Source: Lepraria neglecta
Taxonomy: Eukaryota; Ascomycota; Lecanoromycetes; Lecanorales; Stereocaulaceae
Length of the DNA stretch: 64,000 nucleotides
Direction of reading: 5' to 3'
Assembly (NCBI GenBank): GCA_033220425.1
Contig: CM065652.1
Span: 1,364,001 to 1,428,000, forward strand
Part shown: piece after piece, positions 22,693 through 34,251 of the stretch
How positions within the stretch are numbered: position 1 is the first letter of the stretch
How the letters are laid out: each line of letters starts with the position of its first letter
Translations under genes and position numbers: made by a program
The notes under the pieces: generated by a model
The model's input: only the letters and a program-made list of their open reading frames with translations
The model's database searches: none
Told to the model about the DNA's origin: nothing

Positions 22693-23552
22693 ATGCCTCC
22701 TGGAAGCAGAGGACGAGCTGGGAAGTTCAGCAAGCCCACCAGAGGCGGTGTGTAAAAACTTCCATGAATACTCCGACAGTTTGACTGATAAGTACACAGG
22801 TGGAAAGAAGTTCAGCAAGGACCTTACTCCCCTGGACGCCGATGGCAACCCAATAAGCATGTGGGGGGTCAGTTCATCCTGGTACCCCACCTGATGATAC
22901 CCAAGCCTTACAATCTATACAGGACCCTCGTGGCGGTACCAAGGCCGAATCCTCATCAGAAGAAGAGTCGTCAGAAGAAGAATCGTCAGAAGAAGATGAA
23001 GACCCCAACAAGCCTCCCATGACACGTGAAGAACGCCGAGCAGCTGCCAAAGCCAAAAAAGAGGCTGCAATTAAGAAGAAGTCAGGGAAAGTCGCCGCTC
23101 CAGGCGACATGCCCTCCTCGTCTTCAGAAGAGGAGGAAGACGATGCGGACATGCCCGCCAATCCCAACCACACAGCGAAATCCCGCTCGCAAGCCTCTGC
23201 CGCACCGATCCAACCCTCAGACGCTCCATCGTCCAAACCCTCAAAATCTACGCCTGTGTCCCAGCTATCTCGCCGCGAGCGTGAGGCACTACAAGCTCAG
23301 CAGGCGAAGGAGCGCTACCAGAAATTGCATGCTGAGGGTAAAACAGATGAGGCGAGGGCAGATTTAGCGAGGCTGAGTCTCATAAAAGAGAAGCGGGAAC
23401 AAGAGGCTGCTAGGAAGAAGGCTGAGAAGGAAGAGAAAGAAGCCGCTGAGAAGGAGCGGCAAAAAGAGATTGACGAGAAGGAGAAGAAGAAGAGAGAGGC
23501 GGCGATGGGTAGTGGTGGAGGAAAGGGTGGCAAGAAAGGGGCCAAGGCATGA
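22693..23552 (+). CDS. PP28/PDAP1-like acidic-basic phosphoprotein
   Basis: Three exons (22693-22747, 22800-22867, 22923-23552) join in phase to give 250 residues. The N-terminus ([12 protein letters not shown]) is Gly/Arg-rich. A run of SSEEE repeats around residues 50-65 and another acidic block offer casein-kinase-2 sites. The C-terminal part carries the PP28 domain ([21 protein letters not shown], then [13 protein letters not shown]) and a long charged helix ending in a Gly/Lys tail. In animals the family is the casein-kinase substrate PDAP1 (28-kDa heat- and acid-stable phosphoprotein); the fungal role is poorly known. The gene appears intact, and its short first exons are typical of the family. 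Confidence 0.8.
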
Positions 23553-24562
23553 TAGACTGGACAGAGAGCGAACAAAAGGGCAGGCAGCAGCATGCTGAGA
23601 CATCTTTGATTGGATCACTTGCATGCATGAATCATGACTGATAGATGAGTAACAGGCATTATTGATTTCTTTGTCCATACGAAAAACCAATTTCAAATAC
23701 TGCTGAAACTTTCTCGTCCGCTTTGTCAAGATGGCATCTACTGACATCCTGGGATTAGCCACAAGTTAGTTGATAGTGTATGGTCTCCAATGCCCCGTCC
23801 TCGTACTATACCCGGAGAAATTCGCATAGGTGCATGAGGCAAATCCTTTGTCTGAGGCTCTTTCTTTGTCTACTGAACCTCGCACTAGCAAAGTAAATGA
23901 CTCAAGCTTTCGAGGCTAGCTGTGTCATATTCGCTTAGTGAGACTCGGAGAGAACTCGTAGTCTAGGGGAGAACATCTTCATTCACAGAAGCCGCGCGTA
24001 TACATATTTAGAAGACTGGACTTGTACCTTAGTTTTCGTGAAACGTTAAGAATGCATGAATAATCAGCCGCTGTCTTCACGGTGTTGGCCGTTTTGTCAC
24101 CCAAGGTACACGCCAGCCCTACCGACAGGGCCCCATGATCAGCCCAGATTTTTACCCTAAAGGTCGAGTCAAATCTGATTTTAGCCCCCAGAAGTTTCAA
24201 CTACGCCTTCAGCGCCAGGGCTGGCGCTGTTGGCGGCTGGGCAGCTGATGGAGACTAGCCGTGGCACTCGCCCACACTCACGAGGCTCTGCTTGGTCTCG
24301 AGATCCTTTCCCCCATAACTTAGATCTCAGCCGCACTCCCGTCGAGGTCGAGGTCATTGACTCTTCAATAATCGATTGTGTCGTCCTTCGCCAGGCACGA
24401 GGACAAAAGAAGCCAAAATATGACATAGGCTGCCACACACTGACGGCGCCTGTGTTACCAGTGACCGAATGGACTGAACTTACCCTGCCCTTGTCCACCA
24501 TCCTCCTACTTATACATGCATCCTGAGCACCGAGGACGTTGCGACTCTAGGACTCTAGTGGC
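23553..24562. other. intergenic, 1.0 kb
   Basis: It contains the 3' flank of the PP28-like gene and the promoter of the hydrolase-NB-ARC gene. A 98-codon plus frame at 24230-24526 has no recognised domain and was not called. Confidence 0.5.
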
Positions 24563-27500
24563 ATGGCGACGATGGTAAGCACCCGCGGTCCCGCCTGACA
24601 GGTACTGTGTATGATTACTTGTACTGACATCTTTAGGCATCCTCTGGTTCAACAGAACCCCCTGTCAATCGTTATGGGCTCTCACAACTCTACGCACCTG
24701 AGGGCGGAGGCCTCGTCGACGTTGTCTTCGTTCACGGCCTCAACGGCGACCCACACAATACATGGACCAGCGAGAAAAATAAGACATTCTGGCCATACAG
24801 TCTACTGCCCCAAGCAGTCGAAGAACAGAGAGCTAGGATCCTGGTCTACGGCTACGATGCGGACGTTACGTCGTTCACGGACGGTGCCTCGAAAGATAAA
24901 ATACACAATCACGCCGAAACCTTGGTCGCAGCGCTTGCAGCCAATAGACGGTTACGAAAAGCCAGTGAAAGGCCTATCATCTTCGTCGCCCATTCGCTTG
25001 GAGGCCTCGTTGTCAAACGAGCCTTGATCTACTCGTCCGAGATTCGAGGCAACAACACGGAACATTTGCGTGCGATATTTGTGTCCACCTACGGAATACT
25101 GTTCCTGGGAACTCCACACCATGGTTCAGACGTGGCACAGTGGGGATCTCGCCTGGAGTGGATTTGTGGGGCTGTCCTACCAAGCGGATTCGTCGACAGC
25201 CAGCCACAATTGGTGGACGCTCTCAAAACGAACAACGAGACCCTGCAGAACATCGACCGCGCATTTATCCAGCTTATGAGCAGATTCCACATCTTCTTCT
25301 TCCACGAAGGCAAGCCTACAAGACTGCCTAAGAAGATGGGGATGCACTTTATTGTGGATGAAGACTCTGCATCTCCCAATGTTCAAGACGTCGAGCGCGC
25401 CAGTATTCCGGCAGATCATTCCCATATGTGCAAGTTCGAGGACATGTCTAGTCCTGGTTTCGACGTTGTTGCTGAAGCGATACTACGCTACGCTGCTGAC
25501 GCCCCCGAGCTTATCAAATCGCGTTGGACCGTAGAGAGGAGTGAAAGCCTGGCCAAGAGGCAAGCACAGATTCAGGAGATAATCCCAGGTGAAAACTACC
25601 TCAGTGCTACGCAATCATCGTATACTGATGGGTCTAGGTAGTATAGCAGTAACGCCCCATTCGGACTCGACTGACGCGCATACCCCAACACCTGGTAAGA
25701 GATCCCAACAACTAGCATTGCCTGGTCTTGAAGACCGCTCTCCCATACAAGAAACATATCAGCCTTACGAGGTTGAGGAGCCGACGGAGGAAGACATGAT
25801 GAAGGTGGACCGGTGACTTGGTTTTCCATCCAGATTGTTAAATAGCATTAATGCTCTGAAGATTGAAGTTTTCTAATCCTTTGCATTTGGGGGATTGTTT
25901 GCATAATATTTCATGGATCCAATTTGCTGATTTTGGCGTTTATGTAGATAATTCAGGATTCCTTCCACCTCAAGAATCACCAAGACCAACAATGAAAGAC
26001 GATGGTACCAATACCCCTGCAGAACCCACCAAGCCAAATGAGCCTTACTTCATTGTCCCGCCAGGATTTCGTAAAAACAATTGCTTCGTTGGTAGGGAGA
26101 AGGAATACCAAGAGCTGAACCGACGACTCTTCGACAAACGACGGCGAGATGGTACAGCATGCGTTCTGTTACATGGCCAAGCGGGCGGCGGCAAGTCGCA
26201 TCTGGCCCGACAGTACGTAAATAATAACCGCAAAAAATTCAGTGGAGGCATATTCTGGATCAGCCTGAAGTCATTAGAAGAAGCTCGTCAAGCCTTTTGG
26301 AACATCTTTCAAAAAGTTGTGCCTCGAGATGCCCCTGGATTTCGTGATGGGGCCAATCCCAACGATTTCGTTCAATTGGTCAAGACCTGGTTTGAGGATC
26401 GACACGAATGGCTGATTGTCTTCGATGGCGTCACAGTTGACAGGGACGAGGATGTCACCGTGATTGCAAATTTCATACCGGACAGCAAAGATTCGAGCAT
26501 CATCTACGTTTCGAGAGCTAAGAACCTTGAATCCAAACAAAGACTGCTGCGACCGTTCCCCATTAAGGTCGGCCCTTTGAAGGAGGAAGAAGCTAAGAAG
26601 CTACTTTTCACGGAGTTGCACATTCAGAAACCAAAGGAAGCCGAGCAGAAAAAGGCAACAGAACTGGTCAAGAAGGTCGGTGGCCTGCCTCTGGCCATTG
26701 ATGCCATTAGTCATCGTCTTGCCGATACACATGAGCCTCTGACCAAGTACAAGCTATCTTATGCGTCAGACCCAACCCTCGAAAGTACCTACAGTACCAT
26801 ATTGAATGATTTGCTACGACTAGGCCACATTGAAGCATTGAATCTGATCAACATCCTCTGTTGGTTTGCTCAAGATTTACCAGTCGAGATGGTCCACCTT
26901 GGACTCAAGATTCTTCACGCAGAAAACGTCGAAGTGAGAGCTACCGAGATTGGAGGCAAGCCAGACATCAATACCACTTTCGGAGAACTGATGAGATACG
27001 CCCTCATTGAAAGGAATGAGCCGGACGACAGGGAATCCATGTCATCCAGCCGGGATAGCCTCGTGGAACCGGAACCGATCGACATGCTCAAGGTCCATAG
27101 CGTTGTCCAGAACTTCATGTGCGACTTCTTGAATGCGGGAAACGTGCTTCCTGAATGGCTAAATTATGCCGTGAAGCTTTTCGCCTTCTCATATCACCAA
27201 GCCGACAGAAAGATCAAGCAGAAGCCAGAACCCGGACGCATTTCTGACTACCGGTATTACAAGATTCATGGCCAACATCTCATGGATCACACCGTTTCAT
27301 ACGAAAGCAGAACACAGCCACTGGACAGTATTAGGGATGCGCTGAGGCCAGTATTGGCTCAGATTGATGAGGAGATCCGTATCAGGGAACCCAGCTCGTC
27401 CCAAGAGAGCTTGAAGGATGGCATTTTCCAAATCTCGATATTTGACAGAACAAGCAGCAGCTCCGAACGTTCGATACCCGGACCTCGAACCCCAAATTAC

Positions 27501-29300
27501 CGTCCTACTCCACCTCCGTTAGCAAACGAGAACGCATACGGATTTCCCAAAGCCGAACCTCCAATAGACTCCCCCGGAAGCCTCGATACTGCAACGCCCC
27601 GGAGACTCATCCGTATCGTGGGCGCAGAATACGATGATGCTGGCTATGAAACTGACCGGGAAGGTCATCCTACCTCGCATCCTATGGACCAAACTCTCTC
27701 TGAAATAACTGCTAGGCCTCCACCCCGTTCTCATGCCCCGACGACAGAGAGTCATGATGAAGGATGGCAACTTGTGACCCCCAGCAGGAAACCTAGAAGG
27801 CCTCCTCGTGATCTGGGAAGCTTCCGTCCCAGGCCCGCAGGAACGCACGTCAATAGGCAAACTGTGACTCGTACAAAGGAAAATAAAAAGCCTCACCGGA
27901 GAGAGTCATCGCCTGCCCTCAAGTCTCTACAAAAGGTCCAATCAAAGAGTCCGCCACCCTCAAGGAACGGTGTCGCCTCGATCTTTCAGCGTGGTAGCCG
28001 CCCGCAGATACCAATAGCCACGCAACCAACTTGGGCTGGCGTGACAGCTGGAAAGACAGGGCAATTCGCGCAGCAAGGCAGCAAGACTTCAGCTGGCCCC
28101 CAAACCGGCCTGTCGCCTGCGCCCTTGCCCATGCCTATAGAGCGTGGGAGATCACGTGAAAGCCTAAAGAGCAGGCAAGGCAATCTGCCCTCACCCCTGG
28201 CATCCGAATTTAGACAGCATGCGGCGCCGTCTGGGAACGAGACTTATCGCCCAAGTCCTACTTATCCTGTCTACTCTAGTAGCTTACCGCCTGCGGGCTT
28301 ACAGTACACTACGCCCTATCCAGGATCTAGTTCTAGCTTGACTCAAATACCACAAGGACGGCCTCTTGACAATAATTTCCAACCCTACCATACACCTCCT
28401 CTACCACTAGGATCAAACACTGCACCTCTTCCCATAGACGAAGGCATTACCATAACGTCGAAACGTCCACTTCCTCCTGACTTCCGCGAAAACCAATTGC
28501 CCCAGTCCTTCGCCACACCTCCATCAAACCAACCATCACCACCAAGCCGAACCAGCCCTTACCAACAAACTATTCACGACGCTCCATTCCCACCTCCAAT
28601 AATGCCAGCAGGCTATTACTCCCAACCAATGTCACGCAACCAGTCCCACAAATCCCACGGTTCTCTGGCCGAAACAGAACCAATACGGTATCCCTCAGTC
28701 TACTCACCGCTCCTACCACCAGTCAACGACATACCACGCGAGCGCTACCCCGACGGCCAAGCCTTCCGCAAGTCTCCCAAAACAGGCTTCGCTGTCCCAG
28801 CCTACCCTCAACCCACTTCATCTCGAGTCTCACCTCACGACTTCTCCCACACAGGTGGCTGGACCTCATCCCACCCACCTCCAGCCGGCGACGATATGTC
28901 CATGTCGCGCTCCTCCTCCGGCCCCGGCGTAGCCGTCCAAGGAACACCCGGCGGCATCGTTCCCTTCGACAATCCCGGCGTTGTCCAATTCGGCGAGCAC
29001 CCACCCGTCAGCGTCGCCGAAGCACGTATGCGCGCTGAGGAGCAGGCATTGAAGCTGCGAGAACAGCAAAGAGAGATAGAGGTGCTGAGAGAGATGAACG
29101 ATGAGCGGTATCGACGACACCAGATTGAGGAATATGAGCGCTCGACGAGGGAGAGCGTGCCGTATCCGGATATTAATCTTATTCCTACGAGCAGTGATAA
29201 TGCGGCGTTGCAGAATATGGTTAGGGGGAATAGGCCTAGGAGGATCAGTGCGCCGGAGAGGGAGGAGCCTATGGGGTTGGGTGTGCGCATGCCTCAATGA
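24563..29300 (+). CDS. STAND/NLR protein: alpha/beta-hydrolase (LipA/DUF676-like) plus NB-ARC
   Basis: Exon 1 is 24563-24574 (MATM), exon 2 is 24637-25588, exon 3 is 25638-25812, and the last exon runs to 29300. The acceptor of the third intron is uncertain (25861 or 25984), so the length is about 1525 or 1484 residues. Residues 20-280 form a serine hydrolase (VVFVHGLNGDPHNTW; nucleophile motif AHSLGG with Ser124; LGTPHHGSD). A linker follows, then an NB-ARC NTPase: P-loop GQAGGGKS with Lys near 491, Walker-B WLIVFDGV, and GGLPLAI near 654. In place of TPR or WD repeats the last ~700 residues are Pro/Ser-rich and disordered, closing with a short coiled coil (ALKLREQQREIEVLREM). This layout is known in fungi as a LipA and NB-ARC protein. 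A sensor-effector role in non-self recognition is inferred. Confidence 0.8.
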
Positions 29301-29855
29301 AAGGGAAGATATGAGTGAGCATTGCTTCGGCATTTGGCTTGTCTCAATCCTGGATGAATGGAAGTGAAATAGGAGTTGAACGGGATAAGGGGGTTGTATT
29401 AATTGTTGCTGTCTAGTTTGTTGCATTGCGATCTGGTGTTTCTTTTGGTTGTCAAAGCATATGCATTTTACACTGGTGGCAAAAGTGATTGAGCGCGCAT
29501 TGCATCTTTGAAGCGTTGCATCGTTTTAATCTGTGTTTCATCTAGACGGAGAGAATCCCAGCATGTATAATTATGAGATATTGTTGAATATGAGAAACGT
29601 GTCTGCATAAATATATCTTTGAGAAAAGAGAAGCCGACAATATTGTCTGCCTTGTCGGCCATAAAATCTGCTCTGCCGTTTACCCACACGCACAAGTTCA
29701 AGCATCGTGACCCATCAATCGGGTAAAATATTTCTTATCATGATCCTCGCTCAATGCTCTTAACCTAGTGTACAAACGTTGCCGGCTGCACTTTTGTGAT
29801 TCCTCCAGTTTGCCTCCGTCTTTCCCCTCCCATTCCAATCTATCTTCAGACCCCT
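29301..29855. other. convergent intergenic region
   Basis: It contains the 3' flanks of the hydrolase-NB-ARC gene and of the small minus-strand mitochondrial gene. No gene or repeat was recognised. Confidence 0.5.
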
Positions 29856-30312
29856 TCACATCTTACTCTTAACCTCCTCCACCTTCCCCTTAGCCGCTCC
29901 ACTAACCTCACTCGCCTTCCCCTTCGCCTCCCCAGCAACTTCCTGCGCCTTTCCCTTCGCCTCCCCAGTCATCTCCTTAGCAGATCCCTCGGCTTCTTTG
30001 GTACCCATGCCAACTGTACTCTTAATAGTCTGCGAGGCTTGTTCTGCAGACAGTGAGCGTTAGCGAGCGTCAAGGAGCAACATCGAGATTGTAAACAATG
30101 CGGAAGTGAGGGAAGGGGGAGGAGGGCAGATGAATCGGAGACTTACGCCCTTTCTCAATAGCAGTAACACCAGCTTCACCAACCTTGCGATTGACCTTAT
30201 CAACAGTATCCCCAACAGCTGTTTTCCGAGCGGGGGAGGTGGTAGTGAAGAAGCGAACCGAATTAATCGTATTCAATCGAAACGCAGAGCGGGAAATGAG
30301 TCTAAATGACAT
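29856..30312 (-). CDS. small mitochondrial LEA/CsbD-like protein
   Basis: Two exons (30312-30147 and 30043-29856) around a 103-base intron (GTAAGT donor, CTGCAG acceptor) give 117 residues. The N-terminus (MSFRLISRSAFRLN...RFFTTTSPAR) is basic, Ser-rich and free of acidic residues, a good mitochondrial presequence. The second half is built of 11-residue helical repeats (TGEAKGKAQEV, AGEAKGKASEV, SGAAKGKVEEV) as in LEA group 3 and CsbD-like stress proteins. Such proteins are disordered in solution and protect membranes or proteins during drying or heat; that role here is inferred from composition. The frame is intact. Confidence 0.75.
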
Positions 30313-31835
30313 AGTCGCTACTAAGATTATTCTTTAGGCTTTTGTGTGGTTCGTGGATGTTTTCAAAGTGGTTGTAGAGGTTGTAGGTGGTGTGAGGAGC
30401 TATGATGAAATGTCGAGGCACAATTGGCATGTTACCGCACATAGCATTCTACGTCATTGCTCTAACCTGAAGGAGTTATAGCCGGTGGGAGTAGTGAATG
30501 GAGGCCCGAGGTTGAGCCGGAGTGAAAACAACCGCGGATCGGACCTCACTTTCTAAGATACACCATATGCTTGAGGAGCACGCGGGAAGAGAAAACCATG
30601 TCCTAGAACGCTTGATACTTCAGCCCTATAGAGATGGGGATGTTCATGGTGCAGAAGATGAAGAGGGAGACGAGCAGCCATCGAGGGCGCGTCTCAGGTT
30701 GGGCTCAGGTAAGTATTTTCGTTTCCTCAGTCCAATTTTTCTCATACTCGGGAAAAGAGAGCAAGATCGCAAGAACAATTTGAGAGCCTTCAGTCGTATT
30801 GTACGTTATGTGTGATGTTCTTTATTATTTGAAACATACAGAATGGCCTTCAGTGTAATACCGCCTTTGTATATCGTGGAGCCAGCCCCGGTCTTTAGCT
30901 CTGGCATACAGCCCATCTTGTATGCAGAGACCGGCTCAACATTCCCCATGATCCATTAATGAGCTCACTCAATCTCCCCTACCTTCCCTATTCGACGGCG
31001 TGGTTCCCTTTCCACCGCGCCTACCAGCTCCAAACCCACCCCGAGGTAACGGTCCGCCGGTCCTGATCCCTTCGACGAGGAAGGCTGGTGCTCAACCGCC
31101 TCATCTTCCTCCCCTACCTCATCGTCCTTCCCAGAGGCATCTTCCTCATCCTTTCCACAGGGTCCCCCACTGGTCTCCCCTTCGGTCTCCTCTTCGGTCT
31201 CCCACTCGGTGTCCAACCCGGTCACCCACATTCTCCCACCCGATCTCCTTCTCAGCCTCACGCCCCTCGGTCGTTGTCATTGTTCACACCCCTCATCCTC
31301 TTCTAGGTTCAGGTCATCGTACATTGTGTCGTCTTCCATGAAATTTGGATTTGCATTCTCCCCCTATTGGCAGTGTCAGTACGCTGACTTCTCCCTTCCT
31401 CGTCGGATGGTATTCTGGGACTTGGCGCGAGGCTATCTACTAAACTCGACCATCTTTCGAACCTTTCAGTATCCCATCATATCCACCCTTGATCCACCTT
31501 TTCGAATCCATTGCCATGCTACCTTCGTAGAAGTTAGGGTGGTTAATGAGGACGAGTTGGTAAGTGGAGCTCTGTCGGGAAATGGCAGGCTCCTTTCCAT
31601 GACCGATGGAGGCGGCAAGCCTCGGTGTGGTGTACTCATTCTTCTAGGTCTGGTATCGAGGAAGAGAAGAGGCGGTGGATGGCTGCGAACGCCTCCCCTA
31701 CCAGAGTCAGTGCTGTTGCTTCAGCGTTCGCTGCACGCATTTACTCATACTCCTCTGGCAGTGTATCCGAGAAATGGAATAAGGTAGAAGACGAGGCAAG
31801 GAAGGTTTTTCATTCTGGCGGTCCGGTCGGTCGAG
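30313..31835. other. 1.5-kb stretch at the edge of the decayed region
   Basis: No gene is supported. At 30965-31261 the minus strand encodes a low-complexity Glu/Thr/Gly run, and the same DNA (31140-31230) shows a loose 12-base periodicity of CTTCGGTCTCC-like units. I treat it as the start of the degenerate segment that runs to about 43 kb. Confidence 0.4.
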
Positions 31836-31982
31836 GAGAATGATGCGGGTGTTCTTGAGCAAAGTCCTAGCAATTGCAGCTCGCTGCTTCTCTCCTCTGG
31901 ACAGCTTCAGACGCGCCCTCCCACACGAGGGGCGTATCCGTGGGGAAGGTCCAAAACATTCTCATGAATGCTAGCCGCACTG
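31836..31982 (-). pseudogene. fragment of an ABC half-transporter nucleotide-binding domain (HMT1/ATM1-like)
   Basis: Two adjacent minus-strand pieces match the end of an ABC-B nucleotide-binding domain: AASIHENVLDLPHGY followed by a signature motif written LSRGEKQR, then AAIARTLLKN and RIILLD. In working HMT1/ATM1-type transporters the signature is LSGGEKQR, the second half continues LDEATSALD, and the two parts lie in one frame. Here one base is missing near 31904-31912, the first signature Gly is Arg, and the sequence after LLD no longer resembles an ABC domain. No Walker A region is found near it. It is a dead fragment. Confidence 0.6.
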
Positions 31983-32098
31983 CACGCGTCTCCTTCACCG
32001 GTCCAAAGAGGTTGATGACACTCACATCGGGGGTGAATGCTGGTAGCGGAGAGTGCTCACTATGGTGGGTAGAGAAGGTAACTTGATGAATGCATCTG

Positions 32099-32497
32099 TC
32101 ATGTGAGCGTGGAAGTTAGCTTCAGATTGTCGCCTAAGCCTTTTTCGAGGGATTCCTCTGGAGTGGGATTGGGAATCGCCAACAGCCGTATAGCTTGAGG
32201 TTGCCAGCGTCTCTCGTTCGGCATTGACGCTTCAATGATCTGAGTCATTCCAAGTTCTCGTTCTGAAGCCATCAATCCGACTGACTGGTATATCACTCCG
32301 GCGATACCGATGAAGAATGCCACACCGAGGACCCCAATATTTGCCACCCTTGGCGCCTCCTCGACCGAGGGCAGAATTTTGGTGTTGTGGCCATGTACGG
32401 AGAAAGTGTGGAGCGCTTTGATCAGACCAAAAGGCAGCAAAAGGTGCTGTTGAAGCCGCTTGAGGATATTTCGCTCTTCTCTATCTGGATCCTGCAT
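32099..32497 (-). pseudogene. fragment resembling a fungal ABC-A transporter membrane domain
   Basis: The minus frame contains a hydrophobic helix (VLGVAFFIGIAGVIYQSVG) followed by LMASERELGMTQIIEASMP, the pattern that follows a membrane helix in fungal ABCA-type transporters. After QAIRLLA the similarity is lost. No nucleotide-binding domain in the same frame lies nearby, and the ABC piece at 31.9 kb belongs to another class. I regard it as a remnant; the family assignment rests on remembered motif patterns. Confidence 0.4.
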
Positions 32498-32648
32498 GTG
32501 GTAGCGAGGGGGTGGTGTTGAAGAAGAGAGGCAAAAGAGATGTCTCGATGCATCCAGCCTTTCTTACCCCCGCTTCTCGATGCGCTTTGGCCTTTCTACC
32601 AGCTTCCTAGGGTCTTCCCATACCTGCAGGGGCGTTGGGCGTCAAACG

Positions 32649-32979
32649 TCAGCCGGGCTCACTCAGACAGGCCATGCAACAGTCGTACGAGGTCGTGGCG
32701 CTGGACGGGGAAGAGCCTTCGGTGTCGGACTCGACGGGGTCGACAGTCTTGCCGTCTCTGCCGCTTTCGGCCTCTGAGAAACTCTGTCGTCGGCTTTCAC
32801 GCGCTGTGCTGGGTTGCGACTGAGATGAAGTGTCGCTCACCCGCAAATTGCTCGGCGCCGTCGCCCTGAGGTGGAGCCTGATGATCCTTGGTGGGAAAAT
32901 GAGGGAGAGGTGTGGGATGAGGGCTTTGGAGCGGGTTAGTGGCCCCAGTGGCTTTTCGCTTCTTGGGGGATGTCAGCAC
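32649..32979 (-). pseudogene. remnant of a Ser/Pro-rich, possibly nuclear protein
   Basis: Two overlapping minus frames look coding but do not join: 32979-32797 (SPKKRKATGATNPLQSP, a nuclear-localisation-like start) and 32846-32649 (SRRQSFSEAESGRDGKTV, then DPVESDTEGSS). A single frameshift near 32830-32850 would link them. No domain is recognised. Confidence 0.3.
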
Positions 32980-33665
32980 TGGCGACCAAGTCCTAGCCTC
33001 TGTGAGACTGTGAGCATCAGATCAGGACCGCTCATCAATTGTCTTGTACTCGGAGCGAAGGTGAGATCCTGCGGGTTGCAGGTTTGGAGATGTGTGTTGG
33101 CTTTTCCTTCTCAAGTGCCGTTCAAGCAAGCCAAGTTGACGCGTTCGTCGCGCTTGGTACTGAATCCATGTCAGTTTGCGAGGCAGTGGACTGATTTGAA
33201 ACCCTTTAAACTTATGGAGTGTCGCCGCCAGAAGTCAAGATAGCCGCGAGGGACCATTGGACAGAGTGAGGACACCCTAGAAAGTCTCGGTACCGGTAAA
33301 GAATTGGCCGACGACAGTGGACAAGGAGCAAGTTCTACCAACGAGGGCGAGGCAGCGAAACGGTCGATTATGGCCATGACCTCTTCGCGGTGATAGACCC
33401 TCGCGAACCAAAGCCGCTGCTTCGCTGAGACAGTTTAACGTCATGCTCAGGACGATGGAAGGTGCATTATCAGCAATAAGGTCATCAACAAACCGCATCA
33501 TAAGGAACATCTACTGGAAAGAATTCTCTATTGTTCTATGGAATGCTATCAATGCTGTGTACGCTCGGAACAAGCCTCAATTCGATGGGCCCGTGAGCTT
33601 TTTAAATCAGATCCCGGACGGAGAAGGCGGAATGTTGCTTCATGGGATTCCACGGCTCATTGTCC

Positions 33666-34005
33666 CTAAGAAGGTGAACTTTGCTGACCCACCGCGCAAT
33701 CAACATGCAAGCCTCCGTCATCAACAAACTTCTCATCTGTCTCCTTAGCAGAGTCGTTTTTCTTGACAGGCCCAGGCTGTACAGCAGATGCCTTTCGAGC
33801 TTGTAGGACATACATGGCCCTCCATCGGCCAATACCCTTGTTGGAGCGCTGCGTACTTGGACATAGCTACGCCAGAAAATTAGCAACGGACTAAGAAGCT
33901 TTTAGGTGGCTAGTCTTACCTGAATTCGAAGCCGCCGTTCAAGCCTAGGTCGTCAATTGCATCTTCCTGCCTGTAGGATCGGGCGCGTCCAGTAGGGGAA
34001 GATGG
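33666..34005 (-). pseudogene. conserved-looking fragment with intact splice sites and one frameshift
   Basis: The minus strand reads RSYRQEDAIDDLGLNGGFEF, then a well-formed 53-base intron (33919-33867, GTAAGA to GCGTAG), then SYVQVRS. At about 33845-33851 the good coding frame shifts by one base and continues NKGIGRWRAMYVLQARKAS for about 45 residues to a TAG at 33666-33668. The preserved intron and strongly constrained sequence show that it was a real gene. I do not recognise the family. The 5' part was not found upstream. Confidence 0.45.
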
Positions 34006-34251
34006 CCCACAGCAGAACCGATATTCCGGCTTCGAAGTCTACCTGGCCACTGCCTTCCTACATCGATCCTCGTTTTGCGCCGCGAGATGCAGGAGAATCA
34101 ACGCCTCCTATAATGGTTTAGTTGAAGTGCGTGATGTGATCTTTGTGGGCTTGTTTACAGCACTGGGCGCGCGGCTCGAGGTGAGCATTCTTGTGGGCTG
34201 AAGGTGGGGCTAGGATGTGATGGTGACACGAAGCCTCACGGTGTACTGGGA

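Noticed and set aside
24230-24526. 98-codon plus frame upstream of the hydrolase-NB-ARC gene
   Set aside because: It does not splice in phase to the MATM exon and shows no domain.
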